DNA of 22,474 nucleotides from Mxb001 sp964537955 (GTDB taxonomy: Bacteria; Actinomycetota; Actinomycetes; S36-B12). The DNA is taken from the NCBI GenBank assembly GCA_964537955.1, contig CAZICY010000027.1, positions 1 to 22,474 of the forward strand, read 5' to 3'. The notes below the pieces were generated by a model. It worked only from the letters and a program-made list of their open reading frames with translations. It was not told the DNA's origin and made no database searches. Below, in pieces: positions 1-6,850 of the stretch. How positions within the stretch are numbered: the first letter of the stretch is position 1; each line of letters starts with the position of its first letter. The position numbers and the translations under genes are program-made.

Positions 1-78
1 GGCTGCACCCGCGGCACCGAGGCCGGCAACGAGAGCGACGCCCGCTGCGACGCTCAGCATCCTCTTGGTGAGATTCAT
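1..78 (-). CDS. Partial exported protein, N-terminal signal segment only
   Basis: Only the first 26 codons lie in the window; the gene leaves through the left edge. They read MNLTKRMLSVAAGVALVAGL and then Gly/Ala residues: a short basic n-region followed by a hydrophobic stretch, as in a Sec signal peptide. A GGAG Shine-Dalgarno (84-87 on the complementary strand) sits five bases before the ATG at 78, which fixes the start. The gene is divergent from the FAD oxidase that starts at 233. Nothing can be said about the mature protein or its function. Confidence 0.6.
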   Translation of the reverse strand, partial: MNLTKRMLSVAAGVALVAGLGAAGAA

Positions 79-232
79 GGATTCTCCATTACGTGCTGTG
101 GGGTGGTCCCGGTCGGCCGGATTGCCCTGCCGGTTGACCACATTGATCCTCACAGAGCGGCCCAGGGCGACGCTCGTCGGTATCCAGAAGTCCTCGGTGA
201 GCCCCAGGAGTCCCTTCGGGCAGGATGTCCAC

Positions 233-1621
233 GTGAGCGACCTCCTGGAGCGCCTGGCCGACGCGGTGGGCCCGGAGCACGTCCTCAGGGACCCCGGTCT
301 CACCGGCTCCTTCACGACCGACTGGACCGGTCGCTGGGGCGGCCCCGCCCTTGCGGTCGTGCGGCCTGGGAGCACGGCCGAGGTCGCCGCGGTCGTGAGC
401 CTGTGCGCGCGGGACGGCGTACCCGTCATCCCGCAGGGCGGGAACACCGGCCTGGTCGGCGGCTCGGTGCCCGATCACGCCCTCGACCCCCTCCCGGTCA
501 TCGTGTCCACGGGCCGCCTCACGCGCCTGGACGCCGTCGACGAGGTGAGCGGCCAGGTGACCGTCGGCGCGGGCGTGACGCTCGGTGACCTGCATCGCTA
601 CGTCGCGCGGGCAGGCTGGGAGTACGGCGTCGACCTCGCAGCACGCGACTCGGCCACTGTGGGCGGCACCGTGGCGACCAATGCCGGTGGCATCCGTGTC
701 ATCGCGCACGGCATGACCCGGGCCCAGGTCGCGGGCATCGAGGCTGTCCTGCCCGACGGCTCGATCGTCGAGCACCTCGCCGGACTGCCCAAGGACAACA
801 CCGGCTACGACCTTGCCGGGCTCCTCACCGGAAGCGAAGGCACGCTCGGCATCGTCACGGCCGTGCGCCTGCGACTGCATCGCCCGCATGCGCCGTCGTC
901 GGTGGCTCTCCTCGGGGTCTCGACGTACGACGAGGCCCTGGGCCTCATGCACAGTGCCGTGCGGCCGGGTGTCCCCCTGCTCGCCGCGGAGGTCACCGAC
1001 CGCACGGGGGTGGAGCTCGCCATGCGCATGTCGGGCCTGCCGTGGCCCCTCGAGGAGCGTCACCCGCTGACTCTTCTCCTCGAGGTCGCCGATGGAGGGC
1101 AGGGAGAGGGATTCGAACCCGACGTGCTCGGCTCCCGCGACGTGGTCGTCGGCCTCGATGCGGCGGAGCGCGCTCGGCTGTGGACCTATCGCGAGCTCCA
1201 GGGGGAGGTCTTCACCGCGTACGCAGCGGAGCATGGCGCACCTCCCGCGCACAAGCTCGATATCTCCATCCCCCTGCGCCATCTCGCGGAGTGCGCCGAG
1301 CTGCTACGCCTTCGCGTGGAGGCCTACCCCAGCGTCATCGCCTTCGGCGTCTTCGGCCACCTCGGCGACGGCAACATCCACGTCGAGATCGCGGGTCCGG
1401 CGACAGACGACGAGACCGCGGACATGATCGTCCTCGGGGCCGTGCGCGAGTTCGGGGGCAGCGTGTCCGCAGAGCACGGCATCGGTCGCGCGAAGGCGCA
1501 CCTCCTCGACTTCTCGCGGACGCCCGCGGAGATCGCCGCCATGCGCAGCATCAAGGCTGGCCTCGATCCGCAGGGGATCATGAATCCCGGCGTGCTGCTC
1601 GCAGATAGGGTCGACGCGTGA
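233..1621 (+). CDS. FAD-binding oxidase of the GlcD / D-lactate dehydrogenase family
   Basis: Predicted flavoprotein (462 aa) oxidising a 2-hydroxy acid such as D-lactate, glycolate or D-2-hydroxyglutarate; the sequence does not decide which. The N-terminal PCMH-type FAD domain shows VRPGSTAEVAAVV, PQGGNTGLVGGSVP and GSEGTLGIVTAVRLRL. The C-terminal FAD-oxidase domain shows HLGDGNIHVEI (about residue 376) and SAEHGIGRAKAHLL, with the usual ending MNPGVLL. I chose GTG at 233 because AGGA (222-225) lies seven bases upstream and the protein then begins at the normal family boundary; the frame is open to 65, which would add 56 residues unlike the family. No signal peptide or membrane segment, so probably cytoplasmic or peripheral. 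The stop overlaps the next start (GTGA), so the two are translationally coupled. Family assignment firm, substrate unknown. Confidence 0.9.
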   Translation: MSDLLERLADAVGPEHVLRDPGLTGSFTTDWTGRWGGPALAVVRPGSTAEVAAVVSLCARDGVPVIPQGGNTGLVGGSVPDHALDPLPVIVSTGRLTRLDAVDEVSGQVTVGAGVTLGDLHRYVARAGWEYGVDLAARDSATVGGTVATNAGGIRVIAHGMTRAQVAGIEAVLPDGSIVEHLAGLPKDNTGYDLAGLLTGSEGTLGIVTAVRLRLHRPHAPSSVALLGVSTYDEALGLMHSAVRPGVPLLAAEVTDRTGVELAMRMSGLPWPLEERHPLTLLLEVADGGQGEGFEPDVLGSRDVVVGLDAAERARLWTYRELQGEVFTAYAAEHGAPPAHKLDISIPLRHLAECAELLRLRVEAYPSVIAFGVFGHLGDGNIHVEIAGPATDDETADMIVLGAVREFGGSVSAEHGIGRAKAHLLDFSRTPAEIAAMRSIKAGLDPQGIMNPGVLLADRVDA

Positions 1622-2529
1622 GCGAGATCCCCGTCGTCGGCATGCGCGAGCCCTGTCCCTGCGGATCGGGCAAGCGCTACAAGGCCTGCCATGGCAAGGC
1701 ACGCAATCGCGAGTCCGTCGCACACGTCGCGCGGCCCTTCGAAGGACTGGTGAGCGAGTGCGACTGGGTCGCCTTCCGCGAGATCGTGCCGGCGGCCACG
1801 GCGCCCCTCACCCTGCGCGACGGCACAGACCGGCGCGTGATCCTCACGACTGTCCTGCCGCTGGCCTGGCCGGCGCTCGTGCGCGACAACGGGGACATCT
1901 ACCTTGCGCTGCAGGTGACGACGGGCTCCGGTGATCCGAGCCGAGATGCCGCAGACGCGCTGCTGCGTGCCCTGGAGAGCGAGCCCGGCACCCCGGTGCC
2001 CCCCGTGGGCCTGCCCGGTCCTGGCCCGCGCCTGCAGGACCTCATCGCCGATGTGCCGCTCGAGGTCACGATCCACGACGACTTCGACTACTGGATGGCG
2101 GACGAGGCCAGCGCGGACGCGCCGGGAGTGCGCGATTCGCTCGAGCGCGCCAACAGCAAGGTGATGCCGACCGTGCGCCTGCAGTCCGTGGACTCGGCGT
2201 ACTGGGTGCAGATGGGGGACAAGGTCTTCTTGCGCTGGGTCCGGCCCGAGCCCGAGGAGAAGCTCCTCGACGCCATCGCGCGGCTGCATGCGGCCGGCGG
2301 CAGCGCCCTGGAAGGTGTGCCCTCGCGATTCGTCGGGTCTTTCCGCGCCGACGGCCTGCTCGTGCCGGTGTGGGAGCTCACCGACGGCACGAGTGCGGCC
2401 GATGTCGAGGCAGCGGCGGTCGACTTCGGGGAGCGCCTGAGCGCTGCCCTGGCGGTGAGCGAGCCCCTCACGTCCGAGGAGCGTCGGGCGCGCGCCGGCC
2501 TGCAGAACCGCCAGATCACGCTGCGCTAG
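1618..2529 (+). CDS. SEC-C motif protein, DUF5926 family
   Basis: A 303-aa protein with an N-terminal SEC-C zinc motif, CPCGSGKRYKACHGK, with ligands C13, C15, C24 and H25. The same motif ends SecA and occurs alone in many proteins. The remaining roughly 270 residues match what I know of DUF5926, a family of unknown function found mainly in Actinomycetota. No membrane segment or catalytic motif is visible. The GTG start overlaps the oxidase stop by four bases, so the two genes are co-transcribed, but this gives no clear functional clue. Such proteins are sometimes annotated as preprotein translocase SecA only because of the zinc motif; it is not SecA, as the ATPase is absent. Confidence 0.85.
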   Translation: MSEIPVVGMREPCPCGSGKRYKACHGKARNRESVAHVARPFEGLVSECDWVAFREIVPAATAPLTLRDGTDRRVILTTVLPLAWPALVRDNGDIYLALQVTTGSGDPSRDAADALLRALESEPGTPVPPVGLPGPGPRLQDLIADVPLEVTIHDDFDYWMADEASADAPGVRDSLERANSKVMPTVRLQSVDSAYWVQMGDKVFLRWVRPEPEEKLLDAIARLHAAGGSALEGVPSRFVGSFRADGLLVPVWELTDGTSAADVEAAAVDFGERLSAALAVSEPLTSEERRARAGLQNRQITLR

Positions 2530-2541
2530 GCATCGTGGGCC

Positions 2542-3177
2542 TCAGGCCTGGATGAACTCCACGAGCGTCCACGCAGCGAGGGCGGCGAGCACGGCAGCGG
2601 ACACGAGACGGATGCGCCACAGCGCCACGCGATGCTGGAGCCACCCGCCGACCAGGACCGCGATGCCCGCGACGATGACGAGTGCGAGCCACGCCCCGAG
2701 GAAGACCGACAACGGTTCGCCCGTGCGCGCAGCCAGGCCCGCGGTGAGGATCTGGGACAGATCCCCCCACTCCGCAGTGAAGAGCACGATGAAGCTGGTG
2801 ATGGCGATGCGCAGCGTCGACGCCGACGTGCCTGCTCGACGCGCGGCCTCCTCCTCGAACTCGGCTTCTTCCTCGCTTTCCTCGGCCATCTCAGCGCTGC
2901 GCGCGCGCAGGCCCGAGACCAGCATGAGGATGGCGCCGGCTGCGAAGAGCACGCAGGTGATGCCGAGCACCAGGCGCTGGGGCAGCAGGCTGAGCAGGCC
3001 GCCCGCGGCCACGGCGATGGCGCTTTGCACGGCAAAGGCGAGCGCCACGCCGATCCACACCGCGAGACGGCGGTATCTCGTGGACAGCACGAGGGTGGCG
3101 ATGAAGGTCTTGTCGGGCAGCTCGGCCGGGAAGATGAGGAGGAACGCGAGCCCGACGGTGGCGAGGTCCAGGGTCAC
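2542..3177 (-). CDS. TMEM165/GDT1 (UPF0016) family membrane transporter
   Basis: A 211-aa polytopic membrane protein with the family's two-half arrangement. The first half carries the signature as ELPDKT (residues 19-24, Pro in place of the usual Gly) and the second half as EWGDLS (136-141). Between them is a strongly acidic cytoplasmic-type linker (about 97-112). Characterised members exchange Mn2+ or Ca2+, probably against protons, so cation export is the likely role; the substrate here is inferred. GTG at 3177 overlaps the stop of the upstream membrane gene (GTGA), so the two are coupled. The gene converges on DUF5926 with 12 bases between stops and no obvious terminator. Confidence 0.88.
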   Translation of the reverse strand: MTLDLATVGLAFLLIFPAELPDKTFIATLVLSTRYRRLAVWIGVALAFAVQSAIAVAAGGLLSLLPQRLVLGITCVLFAAGAILMLVSGLRARSAEMAEESEEEAEFEEEAARRAGTSASTLRIAITSFIVLFTAEWGDLSQILTAGLAARTGEPLSVFLGAWLALVIVAGIAVLVGGWLQHRVALWRIRLVSAAVLAALAAWTLVEFIQA

Positions 3178-4517
3178 GTGGCGGCAGGCCCTGTGTCACC
3201 CGCGTCCAGCTCGTTGCCGGCCAGGGTCGGCCAGATGACCGGCGTCGCCGGCGAGCGAGGACCGGACCAGGGTGCGGGCGTGACGTAGAACCTCTGGGCA
3301 AGGTGGTACGCAGCGCCCTCGTAGCGGCCACGGATGCGCGAGAAGGCCTCATAGGCCGCGTCGTCGTCGCGCGTGATCGTCACACCTGCTGAGCGCATGT
3401 AGTCGAGAGCGACTCCGAACTCCTCGCGAGTGATGGTGGACTTCCGGCTCGCGTACTGCATGAGGACATCAGGGTCGACGGCCGCCCGGCCCTTGAGGCT
3501 GTCGAGGGTGGCCGCCTTGGCTACGGCGCGTACGCCGGCCGGGATCTCGTCGTCCACCGCGTGCGTGGCAGGCGAGCCCTGGGGTGACCTCGGCGTGAGT
3601 CCGAAAATCTCCAGAGTGCGCTGGGCACGGTGGTTCCACCCGCGGAAGCGAATGGTCTCGTCGATCCCGACCTCGGTGGCGTCGATCATGAGGATGACCT
3701 GGGAGCCCTGGTTGAGGAATCCGATCGTGCGCGCGTCGGGCTCCTCCTGGCGCAGGGCCACGCGGAGGGCACCGGCGTCGAGCAGGGACAGGAGTGCGAT
3801 GAGCCAATTGTGAGTGCTGACAGGGGAGCGGAATCTATTGAGCGTGGGATAGAGGGTCTGGGTGAGTCGCACGTTCGCGCACCAGTTGATCCAGGCTGCG
3901 AGGATGTCGGGTACCTCGGAATCCCCCTCCAAGAGTTGTACTCGGACGAGGAGCTCGGGCCCCCAGGCTGGCGATCCGCCCAGGCCCGCCTCGAGCACCA
4001 CCTGGGACTCGCGCGCCAGGTAGGTCTGATAGAGCGTCGGCAGGAAGCCGATGAGCAGGGCGATGACAGCCGGGCCGGTCATGGCGGCGAGGAAGCTGAT
4101 GATGGTGACGCCGTCGCTGGGCGCGCCGGCGATCCCGAGTGTGAAGAGACCGGAGCCAGCGTCGAGGAGTGACTGCGGCAGCGAGTTCTGGGTGGAGCCA
4201 AAGATCATCAGCGCGTAGGCCAGCAGGAAGAGCGTGAGCCAGACGAGCAGGGCCACCATGATCCCGACGGGCCCGCTCCACGCGAGGATGCGATCGCGCG
4301 ATGTCCAGGTGGGGTTCCTGCGGGCGACCCAGCCGAACACCATGTCGGTGCCGCGGAGGATGACCGCATAGATCCAGGAGATGGCCGCTCGGGGGATGAC
4401 CATCGTGCGCACGATGCTCATGCCCGTGATGACCAGCAGCACCACGCCGAAGGCGAACGGCACGATCCGCGCCACGGGATCCCACGACCCGAGATCGCCC
4501 TCCAGTGCCCAGGTCAC
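3174..4517 (-). CDS. Membrane protein with a degenerate K+-channel-like pore region
   Basis: A 447-aa protein. Hydrophobic segments lie near residues 17-41, 79-106 and 137-165. Between the last two is SLLDAGSGLFTLGIAG (117-131), placed like a pore helix plus selectivity filter, but without the canonical TxGYGD. About 280 soluble residues follow, rich in charged helices, with no domain I recognise. The architecture (membrane helix, re-entrant loop, membrane helix, cytoplasmic domain) suggests an ion-channel-related protein; this is inference from shape. The GTG start is supported by a -10-like TACTCT exactly six bases upstream (leaderless) and the lack of a Shine-Dalgarno. It is the first gene of a two-gene operon with the TMEM165 transporter, pointing to ion homeostasis. 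Confidence 0.6.
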   Translation of the reverse strand: MTWALEGDLGSWDPVARIVPFAFGVVLLVITGMSIVRTMVIPRAAISWIYAVILRGTDMVFGWVARRNPTWTSRDRILAWSGPVGIMVALLVWLTLFLLAYALMIFGSTQNSLPQSLLDAGSGLFTLGIAGAPSDGVTIISFLAAMTGPAVIALLIGFLPTLYQTYLARESQVVLEAGLGGSPAWGPELLVRVQLLEGDSEVPDILAAWINWCANVRLTQTLYPTLNRFRSPVSTHNWLIALLSLLDAGALRVALRQEEPDARTIGFLNQGSQVILMIDATEVGIDETIRFRGWNHRAQRTLEIFGLTPRSPQGSPATHAVDDEIPAGVRAVAKAATLDSLKGRAAVDPDVLMQYASRKSTITREEFGVALDYMRSAGVTITRDDDAAYEAFSRIRGRYEGAAYHLAQRFYVTPAPWSGPRSPATPVIWPTLAGNELDAGDTGPAAT

Positions 4518-4529
4518 GCCCCGAGAGTA
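4515..4529 (-). promoter_or_regulatory. Candidate leaderless promoter -10 for the channel-like gene
   Basis: On the minus strand, TACTCT (4529-4524) fits the actinobacterial -10 consensus TANNNT. It is followed by six bases and then the GTG start at 4517, so transcription would begin at or next to the start codon. No Shine-Dalgarno precedes the GTG. I see no convincing -35. The same geometry is seen at 4558 and 6836. Confidence 0.5.
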
Positions 4530-4557
4530 GTCGCGCGGCTCCCCTCAGGGGCCCCAC

Positions 4558-4572
4558 TAGGCTGCACCGGTG
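4558..4572 (+). promoter_or_regulatory. Candidate leaderless promoter -10 for DUF4446
   Basis: TAGGCT (4558-4563), six bases, then GTG at 4570. No Shine-Dalgarno lies upstream of the GTG. It is back to back with the minus-strand -10 at 4524-4529, so both genes of this divergent pair appear to be transcribed without a leader from a 52-base intergenic region. Confidence 0.55.
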
Positions 4573-5067
4573 ACCTGGGATGCGCAGACCGGCGTGCTCG
4601 TCGTCGGAGCCGTCGCCTTCGTCGCACTCATCCTCGCGGTGGGCCTGGCCATCCGGACCAGCCGCATGAAGAGCCAGTACGCCGTCCTGTCGGCGGCCGA
4701 CGGCCGGGCGTCCTTCGTCGAGGTGGTCGCACGCAAGACCGAGGAGGTTGAGGCGCTGCGTGACGATGTCGCCCGCCTGGCCGACGAGCTGCGCTCCACC
4801 CAGCGCGAACTGCAGATGGCGGTCCGGCACGTCGGGGTCGTCCGCTACGACGCCTTCGGCGACATGGGCGGCCGCATGTCCTTCAGCGCGGCGCTGGTCG
4901 ACGATCACGGCAACGGATTCGTCCTCACCTCCGTGCATGCTCGGAGCGAGTCCCGCAGCTACATCAAGCAGCTCCGCGGCGGCATGGCCGAGGTGTCGCT
5001 GTCCCCTGAGGAGTCAGCGGCAGTCGCCGATGCCGTGGCGAGCATCCCTCGCGGGCGCCTGGAGTAG
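4570..5067 (+). CDS. DUF4446 family membrane-anchored protein
   Basis: A 165-aa protein. A single N-terminal membrane helix (about 7-29, rich in V, A, L and G) is followed by a basic stretch RTSRMKSQ, a predicted coiled coil (about 50-88, with heptad-like A/L spacing in KTEEVEALRDDVARLADEL) and a compact C-terminal domain containing RYDAFGDMGGRMSFSAALVD, which I recognise as DUF4446. Function is unknown; in Firmicutes and Actinobacteria it is a small membrane protein, in actinobacteria often near serS, as here. GTG at 4570 is chosen for the leaderless -10 and because the membrane helix follows directly. It converges with the NlpC/P60 gene with only three bases between stops. Confidence 0.85.
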   Translation: MTWDAQTGVLVVGAVAFVALILAVGLAIRTSRMKSQYAVLSAADGRASFVEVVARKTEEVEALRDDVARLADELRSTQRELQMAVRHVGVVRYDAFGDMGGRMSFSAALVDDHGNGFVLTSVHARSESRSYIKQLRGGMAEVSLSPEESAAVADAVASIPRGRLE

Positions 5068-5070
5068 CCC

Positions 5071-5745
5071 CTACGCGGGGAGCTTCACGCGACCCATGCC
5101 GGTGAAGTGAGCGTTGGTCCACGGTGTGCCCTTGACCGTGCCCTTGACGACGCCGACGTTGTAGTCCGATGCATGGACCACCTTGCCGTCGCCGATGTAG
5201 ATCGCCACGTGGCGGGCACCCCGCTCGAAGTAGAACGCGAGGTCGCCGGGGCGAGCCTCCTTAAGTGAGATGCGCTCGGTCTCGTCGTACTGGGCTCGAC
5301 TGAAGTGGGTGAGCGTCACGCCCACGGCGCGCCAGGAGTAGACGACGAGCCCGGAGCAGTCGAAGACGTCCGGCCCCTCTCCGCCGGCGCCGTAGGAGTC
5401 GCCCACCTGCGCCAAGGCGCGCTCGACGACCTGCGCGCGGATGCGATCGCCCGCTTCGAGCGAATCACGCTCGCGCTGGGACTTCTTGCGGTAGTCGGCG
5501 GCCGCCTTGCGGCTGGCCTCCTCGTGGATGCTGCCGCGCGCGGACTCCTCTGCGGCGACCGGTGCAGCCGACGCGGTCGGCGCTGCGACGGCGATGGCCG
5601 AGGCCATGAGCACGGGTGCCATGAGGGCGGTGGCCAGGCGGGCCCTGGTCCGTCGGCCGCTGGCAAGTCGGCCGCTGGCACGTCGGGTGGTGCAGTCGGT
5701 GGTGCGGGGGGTGGTCTGGGTCTGGCGGTGGATCGTGCGGCGCAT
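5071..5745 (-). CDS. Secreted NlpC/P60 peptidoglycan endopeptidase under c-di-AMP riboswitch
   Basis: A 224-aa exported cell-wall hydrolase, expected to cleave the D-Glu to diamino-acid bond of peptidoglycan stem peptides. A long basic n-region is followed by a hydrophobic core (about 37-56) and an ASA cleavage site near residue 60. A charged helical linker (about 66-112) leads to the NlpC/P60 domain, with nucleophile C130 in DVFDCSGLVVYSW, H179 in GARHVAIYIGDG and the third polar residue H191 in KVVHAS. I chose ATG at 5745 because a purine-rich GAGGGAG lies just upstream and the riboswitch ends there; the longer open frame to 6003 would run through the riboswitch. Expression should respond to c-di-AMP, linking wall turnover to that second messenger. 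Confidence 0.93.
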   Translation of the reverse strand: MRRTIHRQTQTTPRTTDCTTRRASGRLASGRRTRARLATALMAPVLMASAIAVAAPTASAAPVAAEESARGSIHEEASRKAAADYRKKSQRERDSLEAGDRIRAQVVERALAQVGDSYGAGGEGPDVFDCSGLVVYSWRAVGVTLTHFSRAQYDETERISLKEARPGDLAFYFERGARHVAIYIGDGKVVHASDYNVGVVKGTVKGTPWTNAHFTGMGRVKLPA

Positions 5746-5759
5746 GCGCTCCCTCTTCC

Positions 5760-5980
5760 GTCCGCCTCCCAGGTGAGCTGTCGGGCTCGGGCTGAAGAGC
5801 GCCCTACCCGCGTGCCGGAGCACACGGGATTCGCCCCAGGAGGGCCATGCCCTCCCGGCCGCGACCGGCTGTCGCGTCCGTCTCGTCAGGGCGTGGGCCC
5901 TGACGTGGGTCCCCGGTACGGCGCCCCTCGGGTCCGGGTCGTGGTGCCCCCGGGCGAGGCTTGCCGATTCGGCGGTCCGC
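5760..5980 (-). promoter_or_regulatory. c-di-AMP riboswitch (ydaO/yuaA class)
   Basis: Read on the minus strand, the hallmark ydaO blocks occur in order: CCGCCGAATCGG (near 5975-5964), CGGGGACCCACGT, TGGGGCGAATCCC, and near the 3' end GCCCGAGCCCGACAGCTCAC followed by CTGGGAGGCGG (ending about 5762). The outer P1 stem closes as CCGCC (5975-5971) with GGCGG (5766-5762). The aptamer ends about 17 bases before the NlpC/P60 ATG and nearly abuts its Shine-Dalgarno, so control could be by ribosome access. In this class c-di-AMP normally turns expression off, and wall hydrolases are classic actinobacterial targets. Identified by eye from consensus blocks, not by a covariance model. Confidence 0.9.
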
Positions 5981-6158
5981 TCGTCGGGGGCGGGTGCCCC
6001 CATCTGCCGAGCGACTTCGTGACCCTGCCATGACCTTCCGGGCAGGGGTCAAACCCGCGTCCGGATAACGGAACGGTAACGGGACGTCACATGGGGCACA
6101 CACGTAACAGGTAGGGGCGACCCCAAGCATGGGGGCGCAGGACGCCCGCGTGGGCGCT
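5981..6158 (-). other. Non-coding stretch upstream of the riboswitch
   Basis: Together with the riboswitch and Shine-Dalgarno region this makes a 413-base gap between genes. It must contain the promoter of the riboswitch-NlpC/P60 transcript. On the minus strand I see TACCGT near 6076-6081, a possible -10 inside three near-repeats of CCGTTA/CCGTTC, and a TTGACC near 6050. None forms a convincing -35/-10 pair. No small reading frame here looks real. Confidence 0.3.
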
Positions 6159-6662
6159 TCAGGCGGTGGGGAGGGCCGCGATGCGACGCACGAGGTACGG
6201 CGAGAACCACCCGGCGTACTTCGCCTGGAGCACGGGGTCGCGCCAGTCCGACCCGCTCACGACCTCGCGGCAGGTGGGCGCGCTGCACAGGCAGCGGAAC
6301 TCGTCATAGTCGCTGGCGTCGCACATGGCGTAGTCGAAGCTGAGCTCCTCGCCGGGCGCGATATCGCGCATGGCGACCAGGATCTGGGAGCCCTGCAGGC
6401 CGCAATTGGGCTCGCAGGAGTGGTTCAGCATGTCTCCCGGCTCCGGGGTGTCACTCGAGACGAGGTAGAGGTCGGCGTCGATCTGGATGGACCGGTGCTG
6501 GCGATCCAGGCTCATGGAGGACAGCTGGCTGCCGTCGACCACCCATCCGCCGAAGACGGCGACGGTCTCGCCGATGGCGATCGGCTCCGTCGCGTAGGAA
6601 CCCCAGCCCTTGTCGCCGGCGGGGCGTGCCTCGGCCTTGGGAGTCAGCCAGTTGTAGTCCAA
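6159..6662 (-). CDS. SET-domain protein lysine methyltransferase with post-SET zinc motif
   Basis: A 167-aa predicted S-adenosylmethionine-dependent protein methyltransferase. The SET signatures are GWGSYATEPIAIGE (about 19-32, cofactor loop), MLNHSCEPNCG (78-88, the N-H-S-C block) and GEELSFDYA (104-112, catalytic Tyr in DY). A C-x-C-x4-C post-SET motif follows (C124, C126, C131). In eukaryotic SET enzymes these three cysteines and the one in NHSC (C83 here) bind a structural zinc; all four are present. The start is the TTG at 6662, five bases after a perfect AAGGAGG; an upstream ATG at 6782 in frame has no such site and adds 40 basic residues unlike the family. The substrate is unknown. No partner gene is evident. 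Confidence 0.85.
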   Translation of the reverse strand: MDYNWLTPKAEARPAGDKGWGSYATEPIAIGETVAVFGGWVVDGSQLSSMSLDRQHRSIQIDADLYLVSSDTPEPGDMLNHSCEPNCGLQGSQILVAMRDIAPGEELSFDYAMCDASDYDEFRCLCSAPTCREVVSGSDWRDPVLQAKYAGWFSPYLVRRIAALPTA

Positions 6663-6674
6663 CGAGACCTCCTT
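6663..6674 (-). promoter_or_regulatory. Strong Shine-Dalgarno selecting a TTG start
   Basis: The minus strand carries AAGGAGG (6674-6668), complementary to the 16S anti-Shine-Dalgarno, five bases before TTG at 6662. It is the strongest ribosome site I saw in the window and decides the start of the SET-domain gene. Confidence 0.8.
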
Positions 6675-6760
6675 GATCGCGCGCCGCTGACGCCTATGTG
6701 CACTGACGCGGAGAGGAAGTCTGACATGTCGCGGTGTGGATGTGAAATTGCGACGACTGG

Positions 6761-6772
6761 CTGAACGTTCAG
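6761..6772. promoter_or_regulatory. Perfect 12-bp palindrome, possible regulator site
   Basis: CTGAACGTTCAG is self-complementary and lies between the divergent SET and serS genes, about 100 bases upstream of the SET start and 75 upstream of serS. The TGAACGTTCA core resembles operators of TetR-family repressors, but no such regulator is encoded in this window. A 12-bp palindrome can also occur by chance. Confidence 0.3.
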
Positions 6773-6835
6773 TCGGGATCAAGCGCTGCCGGGTGCGCCC
6801 GAGGGCAGCCTGGCCAGGGCCCAGGCCTGTACCTC

Positions 6836-6850
6836 TAGCCTTGTGCCGTG
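6836..6850 (+). promoter_or_regulatory. Candidate leaderless promoter -10 for serS
   Basis: TAGCCT (6836-6841), six bases, then the serS GTG at 6848. No Shine-Dalgarno precedes the start, so a leaderless transcript is likely. Same geometry as at 4524-4529 and 4558-4563. Confidence 0.55.

Noticed and set aside
89..1282. Antisense open frame of 397 codons opposite the FAD oxidase
   Set aside because: His/Arg/Gly-rich composition typical of a shadow frame; the plus strand encodes a well-conserved enzyme.
1618..2529. SecA preprotein translocase
   Set aside because: Only the SEC-C zinc motif is shared; there is no helicase/ATPase domain.
6060..6115. CRP-like site upstream of the riboswitch
   Set aside because: TGTGTG and TGTGAC lie in the same orientation, so there is no inverted repeat.
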